Assembly (NCBI GenBank): GCA_024685285.1
Contig: JAIKVZ010000031.1
Span: forward strand, 1 to 64,000
Origin: Bacteroidales bacterium
GTDB lineage: Bacteria > Bacteroidota > Bacteroidia > Bacteroidales > P3
Length of the DNA stretch: 64,000 nucleotides
Direction of reading: 5' to 3'
The position numbers were made by a program, and so were the translations under genes. Numbering within the stretch: the first letter of the stretch is position 1; every line of letters begins with the position of its first letter. Below the pieces are notes generated by a model. The model was given only the letters and a program-made list of their open reading frames with translations, searched no databases and had not been told where the DNA came from. This document shows, piece by piece, positions 8,771-17,895 of this stretch.

Positions 8771-9022
8771 TTACATGGCGTTGACCTTACGCATGAGTTT
8801 CGACTTGAGGTTGGAGGCCTTGTTTTTGTGGATTACAGAGCGCTTGGCAAGCTTGTCGATGATGGAAATCATTTTGGGCAGGCGCTCGGTGGCCACGGCT
8901 TTGTCCTCGAGGGCCCTGAAGTCGCGCAGGGCATTACGCATGGTCTTTGCGTAGTAGCGGTTTTCTACTCTTCTTTTCTCGTTAGAGCGGATTCTTTTTT
9001 TTGCTGACTGGTGATGTGCCAT
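8771..9022 (-). CDS. rpsT: 30S ribosomal protein S20
   Basis: 83 residues, strongly basic, with the S20 opening (MAHHQSAKKRIRSNEKRR) and the helical ending KNKASNLKSKLMRKVNAM. S20 binds 16S rRNA in the small subunit. The gene follows a tRNA-Glu gene by about 37 bases, an arrangement I know from other Bacteroidota, and the two very likely share the promoter upstream of the tRNA. A strong terminator closes the unit. Confidence 0.97.
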   Translation of the reverse strand: MAHHQSAKKRIRSNEKRRVENRYYAKTMRNALRDFRALEDKAVATERLPKMISIIDKLAKRSVIHKNKASNLKSKLMRKVNAM

Positions 9023-9059
9023 AGTTTGTTTTATCTCTTTATTACTTTCTTGATTATCA

Positions 9060-9134
9060 GTACTCCGTGCGGGATTCGAACCCGCGATTTTGAGAATGAA
9101 AATCTCACGTCCTGGGCCAGCTAGACGAACGGAG
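9060..9134 (-). tRNA. tRNA-Glu (anticodon UUC)
   Basis: Read on the - strand the sequence folds as a cloverleaf: acceptor GCTCCGT/ACGGAGT (closing pair G-U), a D arm with TCGTCTAGCTGGCCCAGGA, anticodon stem TGAGA/TCTCA with loop TTTTCAT giving anticodon TTC, and a T arm GCGGG-TTCGAAT-CCCGC. The 3' CCA is not encoded. No intron. Confidence 0.95.
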
Positions 9135-9154
9135 CATAGGCCTAAAAAGCGGGT

Positions 9155-9186
9155 GCAAAATTACACACTTTTTTTGACATGGCAAA
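9155..9186 (-). promoter_or_regulatory. Promoter of tRNA-Glu and rpsT
   Basis: On the - strand TTTG (9183-9186) and TAATTTTG (9155-9162) with a 20-base spacer, ending 20 bases before the tRNA. Confidence 0.8.
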
Positions 9187-9223
9187 ATTTTTTTTAACAG
9201 CCGCTGTTGACAAAGAATACGGC

Positions 9224-9898
9224 TCAATCCGTATCTGACTGAAAACGAAAACCTAAGCGTTTACCCGTCACCATGGATTTTTTGTCGAAGTTGGCCCTCA
9301 TCTCACCCACCGAAACAACCTTAATTTCGTCGTATGGAGGGGTCAAAAGATCAAAATTGGTGGTGTATTCGATGGCCGATTCGACTATCTGCTGAACCGA
9401 CTGCGGTGTGATGGTAGAAGTGCCGAAATTGTTGAAGAGCATACCCAACTCGCGCTTGCCCTCGATGAAGTAATGGCTCTCGCGGTTGACGAAGACGCGA
9501 CCGATGAGGTAACCCAAGTCGGCCTCGCGCTGGTAGGTGAATGAATCGGCCAGGAAATTATATATATGTATGACACCGCAATAGGAGCGCTTGGAGTCCT
9601 CGCGTATGTAGGGAGATTTCATGACCTGATGGTCGCGCGAGAACTCGAATACATTGGTGTGCATAAGGAATATGAGCACGTCGGAAGCGAAAGTGACCTC
9701 GAACTCGAAATCGCCACGGTCGGTGAAAGCCAGTTGCGTGGTGCGGCCGCTCTCGTCGCGCAGGGCACTAAGCCTGTCGATGATTTGCTGAGAGGTGTTG
9801 CGGAAAAGGGCAAAGGCATCGCGGGTGGCGTTGAAAGCCTCCTGCTTGAGTTCGTTCTTCTCGAATACGAGGTTGGTGAGGTTCTGATTGAGTTCCAT
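9224..9898 (-). CDS. Conserved-looking protein of unknown function
   Basis: 224 residues, no signal peptide or membrane segment, so probably cytoplasmic. An N-terminal helix (NLVFEKNELKQEAFNATRDAFALFRNT) is followed by a mixed sheet region (FTDRGDFEFEVTFASDVLIFLMHTN) and RVFVNRESHYFIEGKRELG. I do not recognise a family. It sits between rlmN (24 bases upstream) and the tRNA-Glu/rpsT unit on the same strand and may be read with rlmN. Confidence 0.8.
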   Translation of the reverse strand: MELNQNLTNLVFEKNELKQEAFNATRDAFALFRNTSQQIIDRLSALRDESGRTTQLAFTDRGDFEFEVTFASDVLIFLMHTNVFEFSRDHQVMKSPYIREDSKRSYCGVIHIYNFLADSFTYQREADLGYLIGRVFVNRESHYFIEGKRELGMLFNNFGTSTITPQSVQQIVESAIEYTTNFDLLTPPYDEIKVVSVGEMRANFDKKSMVTGKRLGFRFQSDTD

Positions 9899-9922
9899 TG
9901 CTATATTATGATGGATTGTTAT

Positions 9923-10936
9923 CTATGCTTTGGATGTGCCAGCCAGCAGACCGCAAGCGGCCTTGATGTCCTCGCCGCGCGAGGCACGCAGGGTGCAGTT
10001 GACTCCGTTGGCCTGCAAACGGTTGCGGAAGGCGTTGATAGCCTGAGCCGACGAGGTGCGGTAGGGGGTACCGGGCGAGGCATGGTAGCGTATGAGATTG
10101 ACCCTGCACTCGAGGCCGCGGAGCATTCGCGCCAAAAGGTCGGCATGGCATATGTCGTCGTTGAGCCCGCCAAACATGGTGTACTCAAACGAGAGCCGCC
10201 GCTGACCCGACCAGTCGTACTCCTTCAAGGCCTCGACGGTGGCGGCTATAGGCCAGGCTTTCTCCATGGGCATCATAGATAGACGCTCGGCAGCCACGGG
10301 GTTATGGAGCGACACCGCCAAGTGGCACTGGCTCCGTTGCAAGAAAAGTCTCATCTGGGGCAGCAGCCCCACGGTGGAGACGGTAATGCGCTTGGGGCTC
10401 CAGCCCAATCCCCACGGAGCGGTGAGTACCTCGGTCGAAGCCAGCACCGCCTCGAGGTTGTCCATCGGCTCGCCCATACCCATATAGACAATGTTTGTCA
10501 CCTGCCCGAACTCGGGTATAGTAAAAAGCTGACTAAGGATTTCACCGGCTGTGAGCTGGCCGTGGAAGCCGTTCTGGCCGGTGACGCAGAAACGGCAGCC
10601 CATTTTGCAGCCCGCCTGGCTCGAGACGCACAGGGTGGCACGGTCGGCCTCGGGAATGAACACAGCTTCGACACTGCTGCCAGCGGTCGTGGCAAAGAGG
10701 TACTTCTTTGTGCCATCGGCCGAAACCTGGCAGTTGCAAGGCTCCATGCGCTCCACCATGGCCACCTCGGCCAGCCTGGCGCGGCGGGCCAGAGAGATAT
10801 TGGTCATGGCGTCGACCGTGGCGGCACGCTTCGCATACAGCCAGTCGCATATCTGCCGTGCGGTGAAACGCGGCCAGCCCTCGCTATCGCACAAGGCCTG
10901 CACTTGAGTCAATGTCATTCCGAACAAATTCATCAT
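9923..10936 (-). CDS. rlmN: 23S rRNA (adenine2503-C2)-methyltransferase, radical SAM
   Basis: 337 residues. Cys110, Cys114 and Cys117 (CKMGCRFC) bind the radical-SAM cluster. Cys103 (TLCVSSQAGC) and Cys328 (GEDIKAACG) are the methyl-carrying and resolving cysteines of the Cfr/RlmN family. NIVYMGMGEPMDN is the GEP motif. The enzyme methylates A2503 of 23S rRNA and A37 of some tRNAs. Slightly short of the E. coli protein but complete. The ATG at 10936 is followed by a second Met; either start is possible. Confidence 0.96.
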   Translation of the reverse strand: MMNLFGMTLTQVQALCDSEGWPRFTARQICDWLYAKRAATVDAMTNISLARRARLAEVAMVERMEPCNCQVSADGTKKYLFATTAGSSVEAVFIPEADRATLCVSSQAGCKMGCRFCVTGQNGFHGQLTAGEILSQLFTIPEFGQVTNIVYMGMGEPMDNLEAVLASTEVLTAPWGLGWSPKRITVSTVGLLPQMRLFLQRSQCHLAVSLHNPVAAERLSMMPMEKAWPIAATVEALKEYDWSGQRRLSFEYTMFGGLNDDICHADLLARMLRGLECRVNLIRYHASPGTPYRTSSAQAINAFRNRLQANGVNCTLRASRGEDIKAACGLLAGTSKA

Positions 10937-11020
10937 TATAGATAACGCGCGCGAAAGGGAATTATTGCATCGCTCAAAGAAAAAACATATTTGCTCTGAT
11001 TGTGAGCCTACTGTGTTGCA

Positions 11021-13270
11021 TTAGAAGTCCCAGTAGTCCCAATCGCTCTCGTTTCGTATCTCCTGCTGGAACTTGGAGCAGTCGAGCTCGGTGTCGAGCG
11101 GTACGGAGGGACGCTCGAAGTCGCCGCAGAAGAAGTGCAGCTTAGAGTCGGCGTAGACTTTCTGCATATATATGCCAAATATGGGCAGAGCCATGGCGGC
11201 ACCCTGACCGTATGTCATGTTGCGGAAGTGAATGGAGCGCAATTCGCCGCCGGTCCATACGGCTGTGGCCAGCGTGGGCGTTATGCCCACAAACCAGCAG
11301 TCGGAGTTGTTCTGCGTGGTGCCAGTCTTGCCAGCTATGTTGGTGGAGTACTGGTTGAGGTGGTACTTGTAGTTGAGACGCACACCCGTGCCACTCTGCA
11401 CCACACCCTTCATGAGCTCAAGCATCATGTAGGCTGTGCGCTCATCGAGGGCCTCGTGGCGGTCGGGGGTAAATCGGTCAAGCACCATACCCTTCTTGTC
11501 CTCGATACGGGTGATGAATATGGGTTCGACATATTCGCCCTTGTTGGCAAATGTGGCCATGGCACCGGCCATCTCGTAGACAGTGATTTCGGGCGTGCCA
11601 ACGCAAATGGAGGGCACTGCGTCAATGTCGCTCTTGACACCCATCTTGCGGGCTATGTCTATTACCTGCTCAGGCGAGCCCTGCTTCATGAGATAGGCCG
11701 AAACCCAGTTTACCGAATGGGCCAATGCCCATTTGAGTGTAACCATCTCCTCTTCGCGCTCATGTGTGGAATTTTTCGGGCACCAGTCGGGGGCGTTCCA
11801 CACCTCAAAGCAAACCTCCGAGTTTGGCACCTCGGTGCAAGGGTAGAAGCCTAAGTCCTGCAACGCCATGGTGTAGACAAACGGCTTGAATGTGGAGCCC
11901 ACTTGACGGTGGCTCTGCACGTTGTCGTACTTGAAGTAGCGGTAGTTGATGCCGCCCACATAGGCTTTAACGTAGCCGGTGCCAGGTTCGACCGACATAA
12001 GGCCCACGTTTAGGTACTTCTTGTAGTAGATTAGCGAGTCCCACGGCGAGAGATTTGTGTCGCGGTTTCCATTCCATGTGAAGACGCGCATGGGAACCTT
12101 CTTGTCGAAAGCCTTGCGTATCTCCTTTTCGCTCATACCTTCGGCCTTGAGGGCGCGGTAGCGGTCGCTCTGGCGCATGGCTTGGGTTAGGAACTTGGTT
12201 TGCTGCTCGGCGGTGACGTCACAGAACGGGTTGCCATTGCGGTTCTTGAGTTCGCGGAAGAAGGCAGGCTGTATCTCGGTGCTGAAGTGCTGGCGCACAG
12301 CCTCTTCGGCATAACGTTGCATACGAGCATTGATGGTGGTGTAGATTTTAAGGCCGTCTTTGTGCACATCGTAATGTTCGCCATCGGCATTACGGTGGTG
12401 GCGACACCAATCTTTCATATAAGAGCGGATGTACTCACGCAGATAGGTGGCAAGACCGTCGTTGTGGCTCTGGGGAGAATAGCGAGACACGTCGATGGGT
12501 TCCTCTTTCATCTTCTCGTACTCTTCGTCGTTTAGGTAGTCGTAGCGGTGCATCTGGGCCAGCACTGTGTTGCGACGGGCCAAGGCGCGGTCGGGATTGC
12601 GCACGGGGTTGTATGTGGTAGGGGCCTTGAGCAAACCAACCAGCATGGCAGCCTCGTTAACGGTGAGTTCCGAGGGGGCCTTGTCGAAGAAGGTCTTGGA
12701 TGCGGTTTTAATGCCAAAGGCGTTACTGCCAAAATCGACAGTGTTAAAGTACATAGCCAAGATTTCCTGCTTAGAGTAGTTGTGTTCCAATTTAACAGCA
12801 ACCACCCATTCCTTGAACTTGGAGTAGACCATGCCCAGACCGTGCTTGCTCTGCCTCGGAAAGAGGTTTTTGGCCAACTGCTGTGTGATGGTGCTACCGC
12901 CGCCGGAGCTAGAATGACGTCCGATAAGAGTCTTGAAAAACACGCGCGCCAGGCTGCGCGGGTCGATGCCTGAGTGGTGATAGAAGCGGGCGTCTTCAGT
13001 AGCGATGAGGGCGTTGATGAGGTTTGGAGAAATCTCGTCGTAAGTTACGTTTGAGCGGTTCTCGATACCAATAAAGCCGAGGATTTCGCCATCGTCGGCC
13101 AAAACCTCCGAAGCTTGGTTGCTACGGGGGTTCTCGAGCTCTTCAAACGATGGCATAAAACCTAACCACCCCAACGACAACAAGGTGAAAAACAAGAATA
13201 TGAATACCCATACACCTGCGAAAATCTTCCACAGTAGGGGTATCAGTTGGGTTTGTTTTTTTTGCTTCAT
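11021..13270 (-). CDS. Penicillin-binding protein 1A (transglycosylase/transpeptidase)
   Basis: 749 residues. A short cytoplasmic tail and one membrane segment (about residues 12-36) are followed by a GT51 transglycosylase domain (ATEDARFYHHSGID, GGGSTITQQLAKNLFPRQ) and a transpeptidase domain with the three active-site motifs: RQVGSTFKPF (SxxK), AHSVN (SxN) and GKTGTTQNNSDCWFVG (KTG). It polymerises and cross-links peptidoglycan in the periplasm. Its ATG overlaps the gldH stop by 4 bases; the order holB-ricT-gldH-PBP1A is a familiar Bacteroidota cluster. Confidence 0.96.
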   Translation of the reverse strand: MKQKKQTQLIPLLWKIFAGVWVFIFLFFTLLSLGWLGFMPSFEELENPRSNQASEVLADDGEILGFIGIENRSNVTYDEISPNLINALIATEDARFYHHSGIDPRSLARVFFKTLIGRHSSSGGGSTITQQLAKNLFPRQSKHGLGMVYSKFKEWVVAVKLEHNYSKQEILAMYFNTVDFGSNAFGIKTASKTFFDKAPSELTVNEAAMLVGLLKAPTTYNPVRNPDRALARRNTVLAQMHRYDYLNDEEYEKMKEEPIDVSRYSPQSHNDGLATYLREYIRSYMKDWCRHHRNADGEHYDVHKDGLKIYTTINARMQRYAEEAVRQHFSTEIQPAFFRELKNRNGNPFCDVTAEQQTKFLTQAMRQSDRYRALKAEGMSEKEIRKAFDKKVPMRVFTWNGNRDTNLSPWDSLIYYKKYLNVGLMSVEPGTGYVKAYVGGINYRYFKYDNVQSHRQVGSTFKPFVYTMALQDLGFYPCTEVPNSEVCFEVWNAPDWCPKNSTHEREEEMVTLKWALAHSVNWVSAYLMKQGSPEQVIDIARKMGVKSDIDAVPSICVGTPEITVYEMAGAMATFANKGEYVEPIFITRIEDKKGMVLDRFTPDRHEALDERTAYMMLELMKGVVQSGTGVRLNYKYHLNQYSTNIAGKTGTTQNNSDCWFVGITPTLATAVWTGGELRSIHFRNMTYGQGAAMALPIFGIYMQKVYADSKLHFFCGDFERPSVPLDTELDCSKFQQEIRNESDWDYWDF

Positions 13271-13746
13271 TTCGAGTATTCTATTCTAATGCCAACATCT
13301 TTGAAGCCGACTATGCTGTCGGTACGCATTCCGTGGCTGACGTCAAAATGATAACGTCCAACAAGCGGAAATCGTATGTTCTTGCGAAAAAAATATCGGT
13401 TGTCAATGTAGCGACCTGTCTTTTGGCCCAACCAGTTGCCGTCAGGAGCTGCCAAAGGACACTCCATTGTATCGGCTGCCACAGAGCCGTCGGGGAAAGT
13501 CGTGGTGATAAATAGGAAGGTGTTGGAGTAAGGATAGGCCGGGGTAATGCGCAGGTCGACCAAGAAGTTGAAAACCATATTGGTGTCGTCAACCTGAACA
13601 TCGAAAGGCAAACTCTCTGATGCGCTCCAGCCTCGCTCGCTCACGCTGTGGCTGGCGGAGTAAAAGAGATTGCCGTTGCACGCGGCGAATAGGAATACCA
13701 CGGCGACGAATGTGACAGACAGGAGTATGGTGCGTATGGCTTTCAT
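13267..13746 (-). CDS. gldH: Gliding-motility lipoprotein GldH
   Basis: 159 residues with a lipoprotein signal peptide; lipobox FAAC places the lipidated cysteine at residue 23. The mature domain ending in VGRYHFDVSHGMRTDSIVGFKDVGIRIE is the GldH signature. GldH is needed for gliding in Flavobacterium, but it is also kept in non-gliding Bacteroidales, where its job is unclear. It overlaps the PBP1A start and the ricT stop by 4 bases each, so translation of the three is probably coupled. Confidence 0.9.
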   Translation of the reverse strand: MKAIRTILLSVTFVAVVFLFAACNGNLFYSASHSVSERGWSASESLPFDVQVDDTNMVFNFLVDLRITPAYPYSNTFLFITTTFPDGSVAADTMECPLAAPDGNWLGQKTGRYIDNRYFFRKNIRFPLVGRYHFDVSHGMRTDSIVGFKDVGIRIEYSK

Positions 13747-15371
13747 TGTTGGTCTTTGGAGTTGTTGTTGGGTCGGTTCTGGGGTTGACGACCAGGCTGT
13801 TGACGCTGTCGGCGGCGGTCGCGGTCGCCGCGGTCTTGGTTCTGACGGCGAGACTGGCGGTCGTCTGACTGTTGCTGACGCTCGCCACGGTCACGGCGGT
13901 CACGATGTTCGCGGCGATCGCCACGCTCCTGGCGGTGCTCGTCGGCAGATGGCTTCTTGTCATCAGTCACCACGCCATCGCCACCCGAAGCCAAGCGGGC
14001 CAATTCTTGTTCAAACTCAGCGTTGGAGGCCTCCTGGGCCAGAGCCGATGTCGACATGAGTTCCACCTGATAATCTTCAAGCCTCTCAGGATACTGCTGT
14101 TGACGGTTCATCTCGATAATGGCCTTGACATCTTCGGCCTTGACGGCTATGAGAACCGACTCGCCCTCGTAAGCGTACCACATAATGCCACGGAAAACGT
14201 CGGTCTTTTTGTACAGGGCCAGACCCTTTTTGAAGCGTATTGCTTGACCGGCAGGAGGGAATTTCTTGAGGGCGTCGGCATAGACCTCGTATTCAAAGTT
14301 GAGGCAGCACTTGAGTTTGCCGCATTGGCCAGCCAGTTTCTGCGGATTAGGCAGTATCTGCTGGGTTTTGGCTGCAGCGGTAGTCACCGACTTGAAGTTG
14401 GTGAGCCATGTGCTACAGCAGAGCTCGCGGCCACATGTGCCCAAACCACCCACACGGCCGGCTTCCTGACGCACACCTATCTGTTTCATCTCCACACGCA
14501 CATGGAACTCTTCGGCCAGGATTTTTATCAGTGCACGGAAGTCAACACGGTCGTCTGCGGTATAGTAGAAGATGGCTTTGGAGTGGTCGCCCTGAAACTC
14601 CACATCGTTCACCTTCATATCAAGTCCCAAGTCTGCAGCTATGTTACGGGTTTTAATGATGGCATCCTGTTCTTCGCGCAACGCGTTAACCCAGCGCTCT
14701 ATGTCGGCCGGTTTGGCACGGCGGAAGAGACGGCGCATATTCTCCGAGTCGGGGTCTACTTTCTGTTTCTTCATTTGCAGGCGACACACCTCGCCAGTGA
14801 GGCTCACTATGCCCACATCATGACCCGGCATACCCTCCACAGCAACCACATCGCCCTCAACCACATCGAGGCCGTCGGGCAGGCGGAAGAAGTCTTTTCG
14901 ATTGTTCTTGAAACGTACCTCAACGCAATTAAAATGTTCCGAGCCGGGTTGGTGTATGCCGCGCATCCAGTTGCAAGAGGTTACTTTGCTGCAGCGGCGG
15001 GTCTCGCTCTCGCTCACCGGCACATAGGCCGTCGGGCAGTGACAACAACCGCGTGAAAGGAAGTCGTTCTGGGCGGTCTTGGGCCAAGGTATCTGCGGGT
15101 CGGGCTCAAGCCAGGGGTCTGGCAAGGACTCACCGGCATCGGGCGGCAGCATGTCTTCGTCTGGCTTGGCGTGCTGCATGGCCGAACGCTTGGCACGCTG
15201 AGCCTCACGACGCTCGCGGATGAAGCGTTCCATCTCTTCGGCCGTGGCCATATCCTCGTCAGATCCCAGCTCTTGCGCTTGGGCGACGGGCTTGGGGTCA
15301 GGATTATTATCATGTGCCTCGGCAGGGAAAGGCTTGTTGTTATTGTCGGGGTTATTGTCAGGGGTTTTCAT
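13743..15371 (-). CDS. PSP1-domain protein (RicT-like) with charged tail
   Basis: 542 residues. After an acidic, proline-rich head (1-110), the PSP1 core runs from roughly residue 150 to 390, with KAIFYYTADDRVDFRALIKILAEEF, GGLGTCGRELCCSTWL and LAGQCGKLKCCLNFEYE; these paired cysteines match the RicT positions that hold a [4Fe-4S] cluster in the Bacillus Ric complex. The last about 75 residues are an Arg/Asp/Gln-rich disordered tail with RDRR-type repeats, absent from Bacillus RicT. In Bacillus RicT steers RNase Y mRNA processing; its role in Bacteroidota is not established. Sits between holB and gldH with 4-base or shorter overlaps. Confidence 0.88.
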   Translation of the reverse strand: MKTPDNNPDNNNKPFPAEAHDNNPDPKPVAQAQELGSDEDMATAEEMERFIRERREAQRAKRSAMQHAKPDEDMLPPDAGESLPDPWLEPDPQIPWPKTAQNDFLSRGCCHCPTAYVPVSESETRRCSKVTSCNWMRGIHQPGSEHFNCVEVRFKNNRKDFFRLPDGLDVVEGDVVAVEGMPGHDVGIVSLTGEVCRLQMKKQKVDPDSENMRRLFRRAKPADIERWVNALREEQDAIIKTRNIAADLGLDMKVNDVEFQGDHSKAIFYYTADDRVDFRALIKILAEEFHVRVEMKQIGVRQEAGRVGGLGTCGRELCCSTWLTNFKSVTTAAAKTQQILPNPQKLAGQCGKLKCCLNFEYEVYADALKKFPPAGQAIRFKKGLALYKKTDVFRGIMWYAYEGESVLIAVKAEDVKAIIEMNRQQQYPERLEDYQVELMSTSALAQEASNAEFEQELARLASGGDGVVTDDKKPSADEHRQERGDRREHRDRRDRGERQQQSDDRQSRRQNQDRGDRDRRRQRQQPGRQPQNRPNNNSKDQQ

Positions 15372-16396
15372 TAACGGTTTTTGATATTTTTACTAAGTTT
15401 GAACGAAAGGTCCATCAAGGCAATCTTTGGGTGGGCATTGCGCTCGACAGAGTATATGGTTTGATTTATTGCTTCGGCCATGGCCTCGGCGTTGCGCCTT
15501 GTGACCATTGTGGGAAAAGACTGGTCAAAACGCTCGTCGCCGGTGCCGAGCGGATGCCCTGAGCCGGCAAGGTTTGTCATGAGACACCGCTCTAACCGGT
15601 CAAGAACGTAGAGCAAGAACTGCTTGAGCTGTTCGCGGCCAAGGCCTGCCATGAGGTCGACCTGGTCGCTAAGGGCTTTCATATTGAGTTTGAAAAGCAA
15701 CCGCATCCATGCCACGAACATGGAGCCATATTCGGGACGGCAAACCACCTCGTCGCCGCCAGGCACGTTGATGGTCTGCACTCGCGAGAGGATGGTTGGT
15801 AGCATGTGCGAAGTATCTGTGGCCACGAGCATTATGAGAGTCTGCCCCACGGGCTCTTCGAGGGTCTTGAGAAGTTTGTTGGCGGCCACAGCGTTCATAA
15901 GTTCAGGCTGCCAGATTATCATCATCTTGTAGCCGCCCTCATACGACCTGAGCGAAAGACGGTCTACGATGTAGGCTGCATCGGGGGCGAATATTTGCCC
16001 CTGCTTGTTTTCCATGCCGAGGGAGGCATACCAGTCATCAAGTTTGCCACTTTGACCGCTATCCAGAAGATACTGGCGGAACTGGCCTTGCAACTCGCTT
16101 GAAGGCGACACTTCCTGGCCCATGCTGGTGGCGGGGAATACGAATCCGAGGTCGGGGTGGCTGAGTTCGGCAAACTGGCGGCAGCTGTGACAGTGTCCGC
16201 ACGAGTCGGCTCGCAATTCGCCACTGTCGTGGTGCTGCCGATCGGTGCAGCAGAGATACTGGGCATAGGCCACTGCCAAAGGCAGTGCCTGCGGGCCTCC
16301 GGCGAGCATTTGAGCGTGCGCCACACGCCCCTCGTCGGCCATGGTGGTGAGCCAATTGGCCACAACAGCCTGTGAGTCAATATCTTTAAACTGCAT
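15371..16396 (-). CDS. holB: DNA polymerase III delta-prime subunit
   Basis: 341 residues of the clamp-loader AAA+ family: N-terminal WLTTMADEGRVAHAQMLAGG, a zinc module (CGHCHSC followed by SHPDLGFV), and a central IIWQPELMNAVAANKLLKTLEEP with the arginine/EEP motif. The Walker A site is degenerate (GGPQALPLAVA), as expected for delta-prime, which does not hydrolyse ATP. Forms part of the replisome clamp loader. First gene of the operon running to PBP1A; its last base overlaps the first base of the next gene. Confidence 0.9.
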   Translation of the reverse strand: MQFKDIDSQAVVANWLTTMADEGRVAHAQMLAGGPQALPLAVAYAQYLCCTDRQHHDSGELRADSCGHCHSCRQFAELSHPDLGFVFPATSMGQEVSPSSELQGQFRQYLLDSGQSGKLDDWYASLGMENKQGQIFAPDAAYIVDRLSLRSYEGGYKMMIIWQPELMNAVAANKLLKTLEEPVGQTLIMLVATDTSHMLPTILSRVQTINVPGGDEVVCRPEYGSMFVAWMRLLFKLNMKALSDQVDLMAGLGREQLKQFLLYVLDRLERCLMTNLAGSGHPLGTGDERFDQSFPTMVTRRNAEAMAEAINQTIYSVERNAHPKIALMDLSFKLSKNIKNR

Positions 16397-16416
16397 TTGC
16401 GGTCACAATTAAATAG

Positions 16417-16424
16417 CAAAAATA
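16417..16424 (-). promoter_or_regulatory. -7 element (TATTTTTG) of the holB-ricT-gldH-PBP1A operon
   Basis: CAAAAATA on the + strand, 20 bases before the holB start. The -33 box is not obvious. Confidence 0.6.
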
Positions 16425-16537
16425 CATTTTTTTTTTGGATTTGAGTCGTTTTGCCACTTTTTTTTCGCCGAATGGTGGTGAAAACGGGGCAAAGACGGAC
16501 AAAAGACTTATATTGTACTCTCAAAACCATACTATTA

Positions 16538-16581
16538 CCGAGCCCTTACCGACCCCTACCCGACCTCAACCCGAACCTAAC
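16538..16581. repeat. 11-mer array, copy 2
   Basis: Three exact units of the reverse form (CCGACCCCTAC 16549-16559, CCGACCTCAAC 16560-16570, CCGAACCTAAC 16571-16581) preceded by a diverged 12-base unit. The G-rich strand is on the - strand, downstream of the thiamine pyrophosphokinase gene. Apart from this array the gap 16425-16652 holds nothing I can name. Confidence 0.92.
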
Positions 16582-16652
16582 CCCTTTAACAAGCTATTGT
16601 TTAGGGATTTACGGATGCTCGGTTTTGTTGGGTTTCGGATGGACAACCCTTC

Positions 16653-17327
16653 CTACTCCTTGGGCTCGTAGGTCTGGTAGACTATCACGTTCTGTCCGTT
16701 AACACTGAACTCTGTGCCTGTGGCTGCGTTGAGACTACCCTGCCAGAGAGCTGTGAAACGACGCCCCTGCACGGGGTACTGCAAACCGCTGACGCTGACG
16801 GGATTGGCGGGGTCCATGGCGAAAAGCGACACCTGCTGCCCAGGGAAGCTGCTGTAGCGACGTTCGCCGCACACTATGCTGAAGCGGCCATAGTCGGTAA
16901 GCATTTGCAGTTTATGGGCAAGTTGTGGCCACCAGGTCGCAAAGGTTGCCAAATGGCTTATGTTGGCTATGGTGTGGTCTTCGCGACGGCCAGTGGCACC
17001 GAGCAGGGTTATGTCGGCTCCGTCGAGCGGCAAGTTGTCCACCACCCAGCGCATGGCCTTGACCAAATCGTTATAATCCTGCTCGTCCACGTGCACGTAG
17101 CGGCTGCCCAACACGGTCTGCATATCGGCGGTCAGCGAGTCGCCGTCGCCCACCACGACGTAGTTGCCGGCAGCATAGGCCTGCCAATCGGTGTTCCCTG
17201 CCTGCCAGGCGGCGTAGGCAGAGTCGCAGCAGACGACAAAGTTGGCCTCGCGGAGGGCACGGAGGGACACGGGGTGCGTTGGGAACTCGCCCGCGGCCAG
17301 TATCACGATATGCTTTCTTTTCTCCAT
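16653..17327 (-). CDS. Thiamine pyrophosphokinase
   Basis: 224 residues. The motifs are GDGDSL (residues about 59-64, substrate/metal site), the DQDYNDLVKAM-like segment (EQDYNDLVKAMRW), LLGATGRREDHTIANI and the C-terminal beta domain ending SVNGQNVIVYQ. The enzyme converts thiamine to thiamine diphosphate. I start it at 17327 (MEKRKHIVILAAGEFP); an upstream in-frame start would lie deep in the pnuT gene, which it still overlaps by 25 bases. Third gene of the TPP-riboswitch operon; equivalent to the Tnr3-type kinase of Bacteroides thiamine-salvage loci. Confidence 0.93.
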   Translation of the reverse strand: MEKRKHIVILAAGEFPTHPVSLRALREANFVVCCDSAYAAWQAGNTDWQAYAAGNYVVVGDGDSLTADMQTVLGSRYVHVDEQDYNDLVKAMRWVVDNLPLDGADITLLGATGRREDHTIANISHLATFATWWPQLAHKLQMLTDYGRFSIVCGERRYSSFPGQQVSLFAMDPANPVSVSGLQYPVQGRRFTALWQGSLNAATGTEFSVNGQNVIVYQTYEPKE

Positions 17328-17875
17328 TTGAGAACTCCTAATATGCAGAACACTTCGAACACAGCGTAGAGCACCGCCGAGGCGTAATTGCCGGTGAGAA
17401 TGAACAGGGCTATCATCAACGGCTCGACCAACATCCAGCAAAACCACTGCTGCCACCACTTGTGTGCCAGCATGAGCATACCGACGATGGTAAGCGCCGA
17501 CGATATGCCGTCGAGCAGCGGGTACTGGCTATGGTCGAGGTAGCCCAGCTGCCACGTCAGCAGGGCGCTGAGCGCGACGACGGCGGTGATGATCTGCCAC
17601 CAGTAGCGGCGCGGGCATGAAGAGATGCGACGCTCGCCGCCGTGATCCACCTTGCGTTTCTGAATGACTCCGCGCCAGACCAGCAGGCCGTATATAGACA
17701 TCACGAAGTTGTAGCAGCAGATGGCACCGTTGGCATATATGCCGCTGGTGAAGTCGATTACGGCGTAGAATGCCGCCATAAGCAGGCTAAGCGGCCAAAA
17801 CCAGTGGTCGGCACGGTACTCGCTCACTATGTATGCCAGGCCTATAACGGCTCCTATTATCTCGAAAACGTTCAT
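17303..17875 (-). CDS. PnuC-family thiamine transporter (PnuT)
   Basis: 190 residues with about seven hydrophobic segments and aromatic-rich helices (YRADHWFWPLSLLMAAFYAV, YNFVMSIYGLLVW) typical of PnuC carriers, which move vitamins by facilitated diffusion trapped by phosphorylation. Members found with TPP riboswitches and a thiamine pyrophosphokinase are called PnuT and carry thiamine; the riboswitch and both neighbours support that here. It starts 20 bases after the receptor stop. Confidence 0.92.
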   Translation of the reverse strand: MNVFEIIGAVIGLAYIVSEYRADHWFWPLSLLMAAFYAVIDFTSGIYANGAICCYNFVMSIYGLLVWRGVIQKRKVDHGGERRISSCPRRYWWQIITAVVALSALLTWQLGYLDHSQYPLLDGISSALTIVGMLMLAHKWWQQWFCWMLVEPLMIALFILTGNYASAVLYAVFEVFCILGVLKWRKESIS

Positions 17876-17895
17876 TGTTTTAGGCTTTTGCTGAA

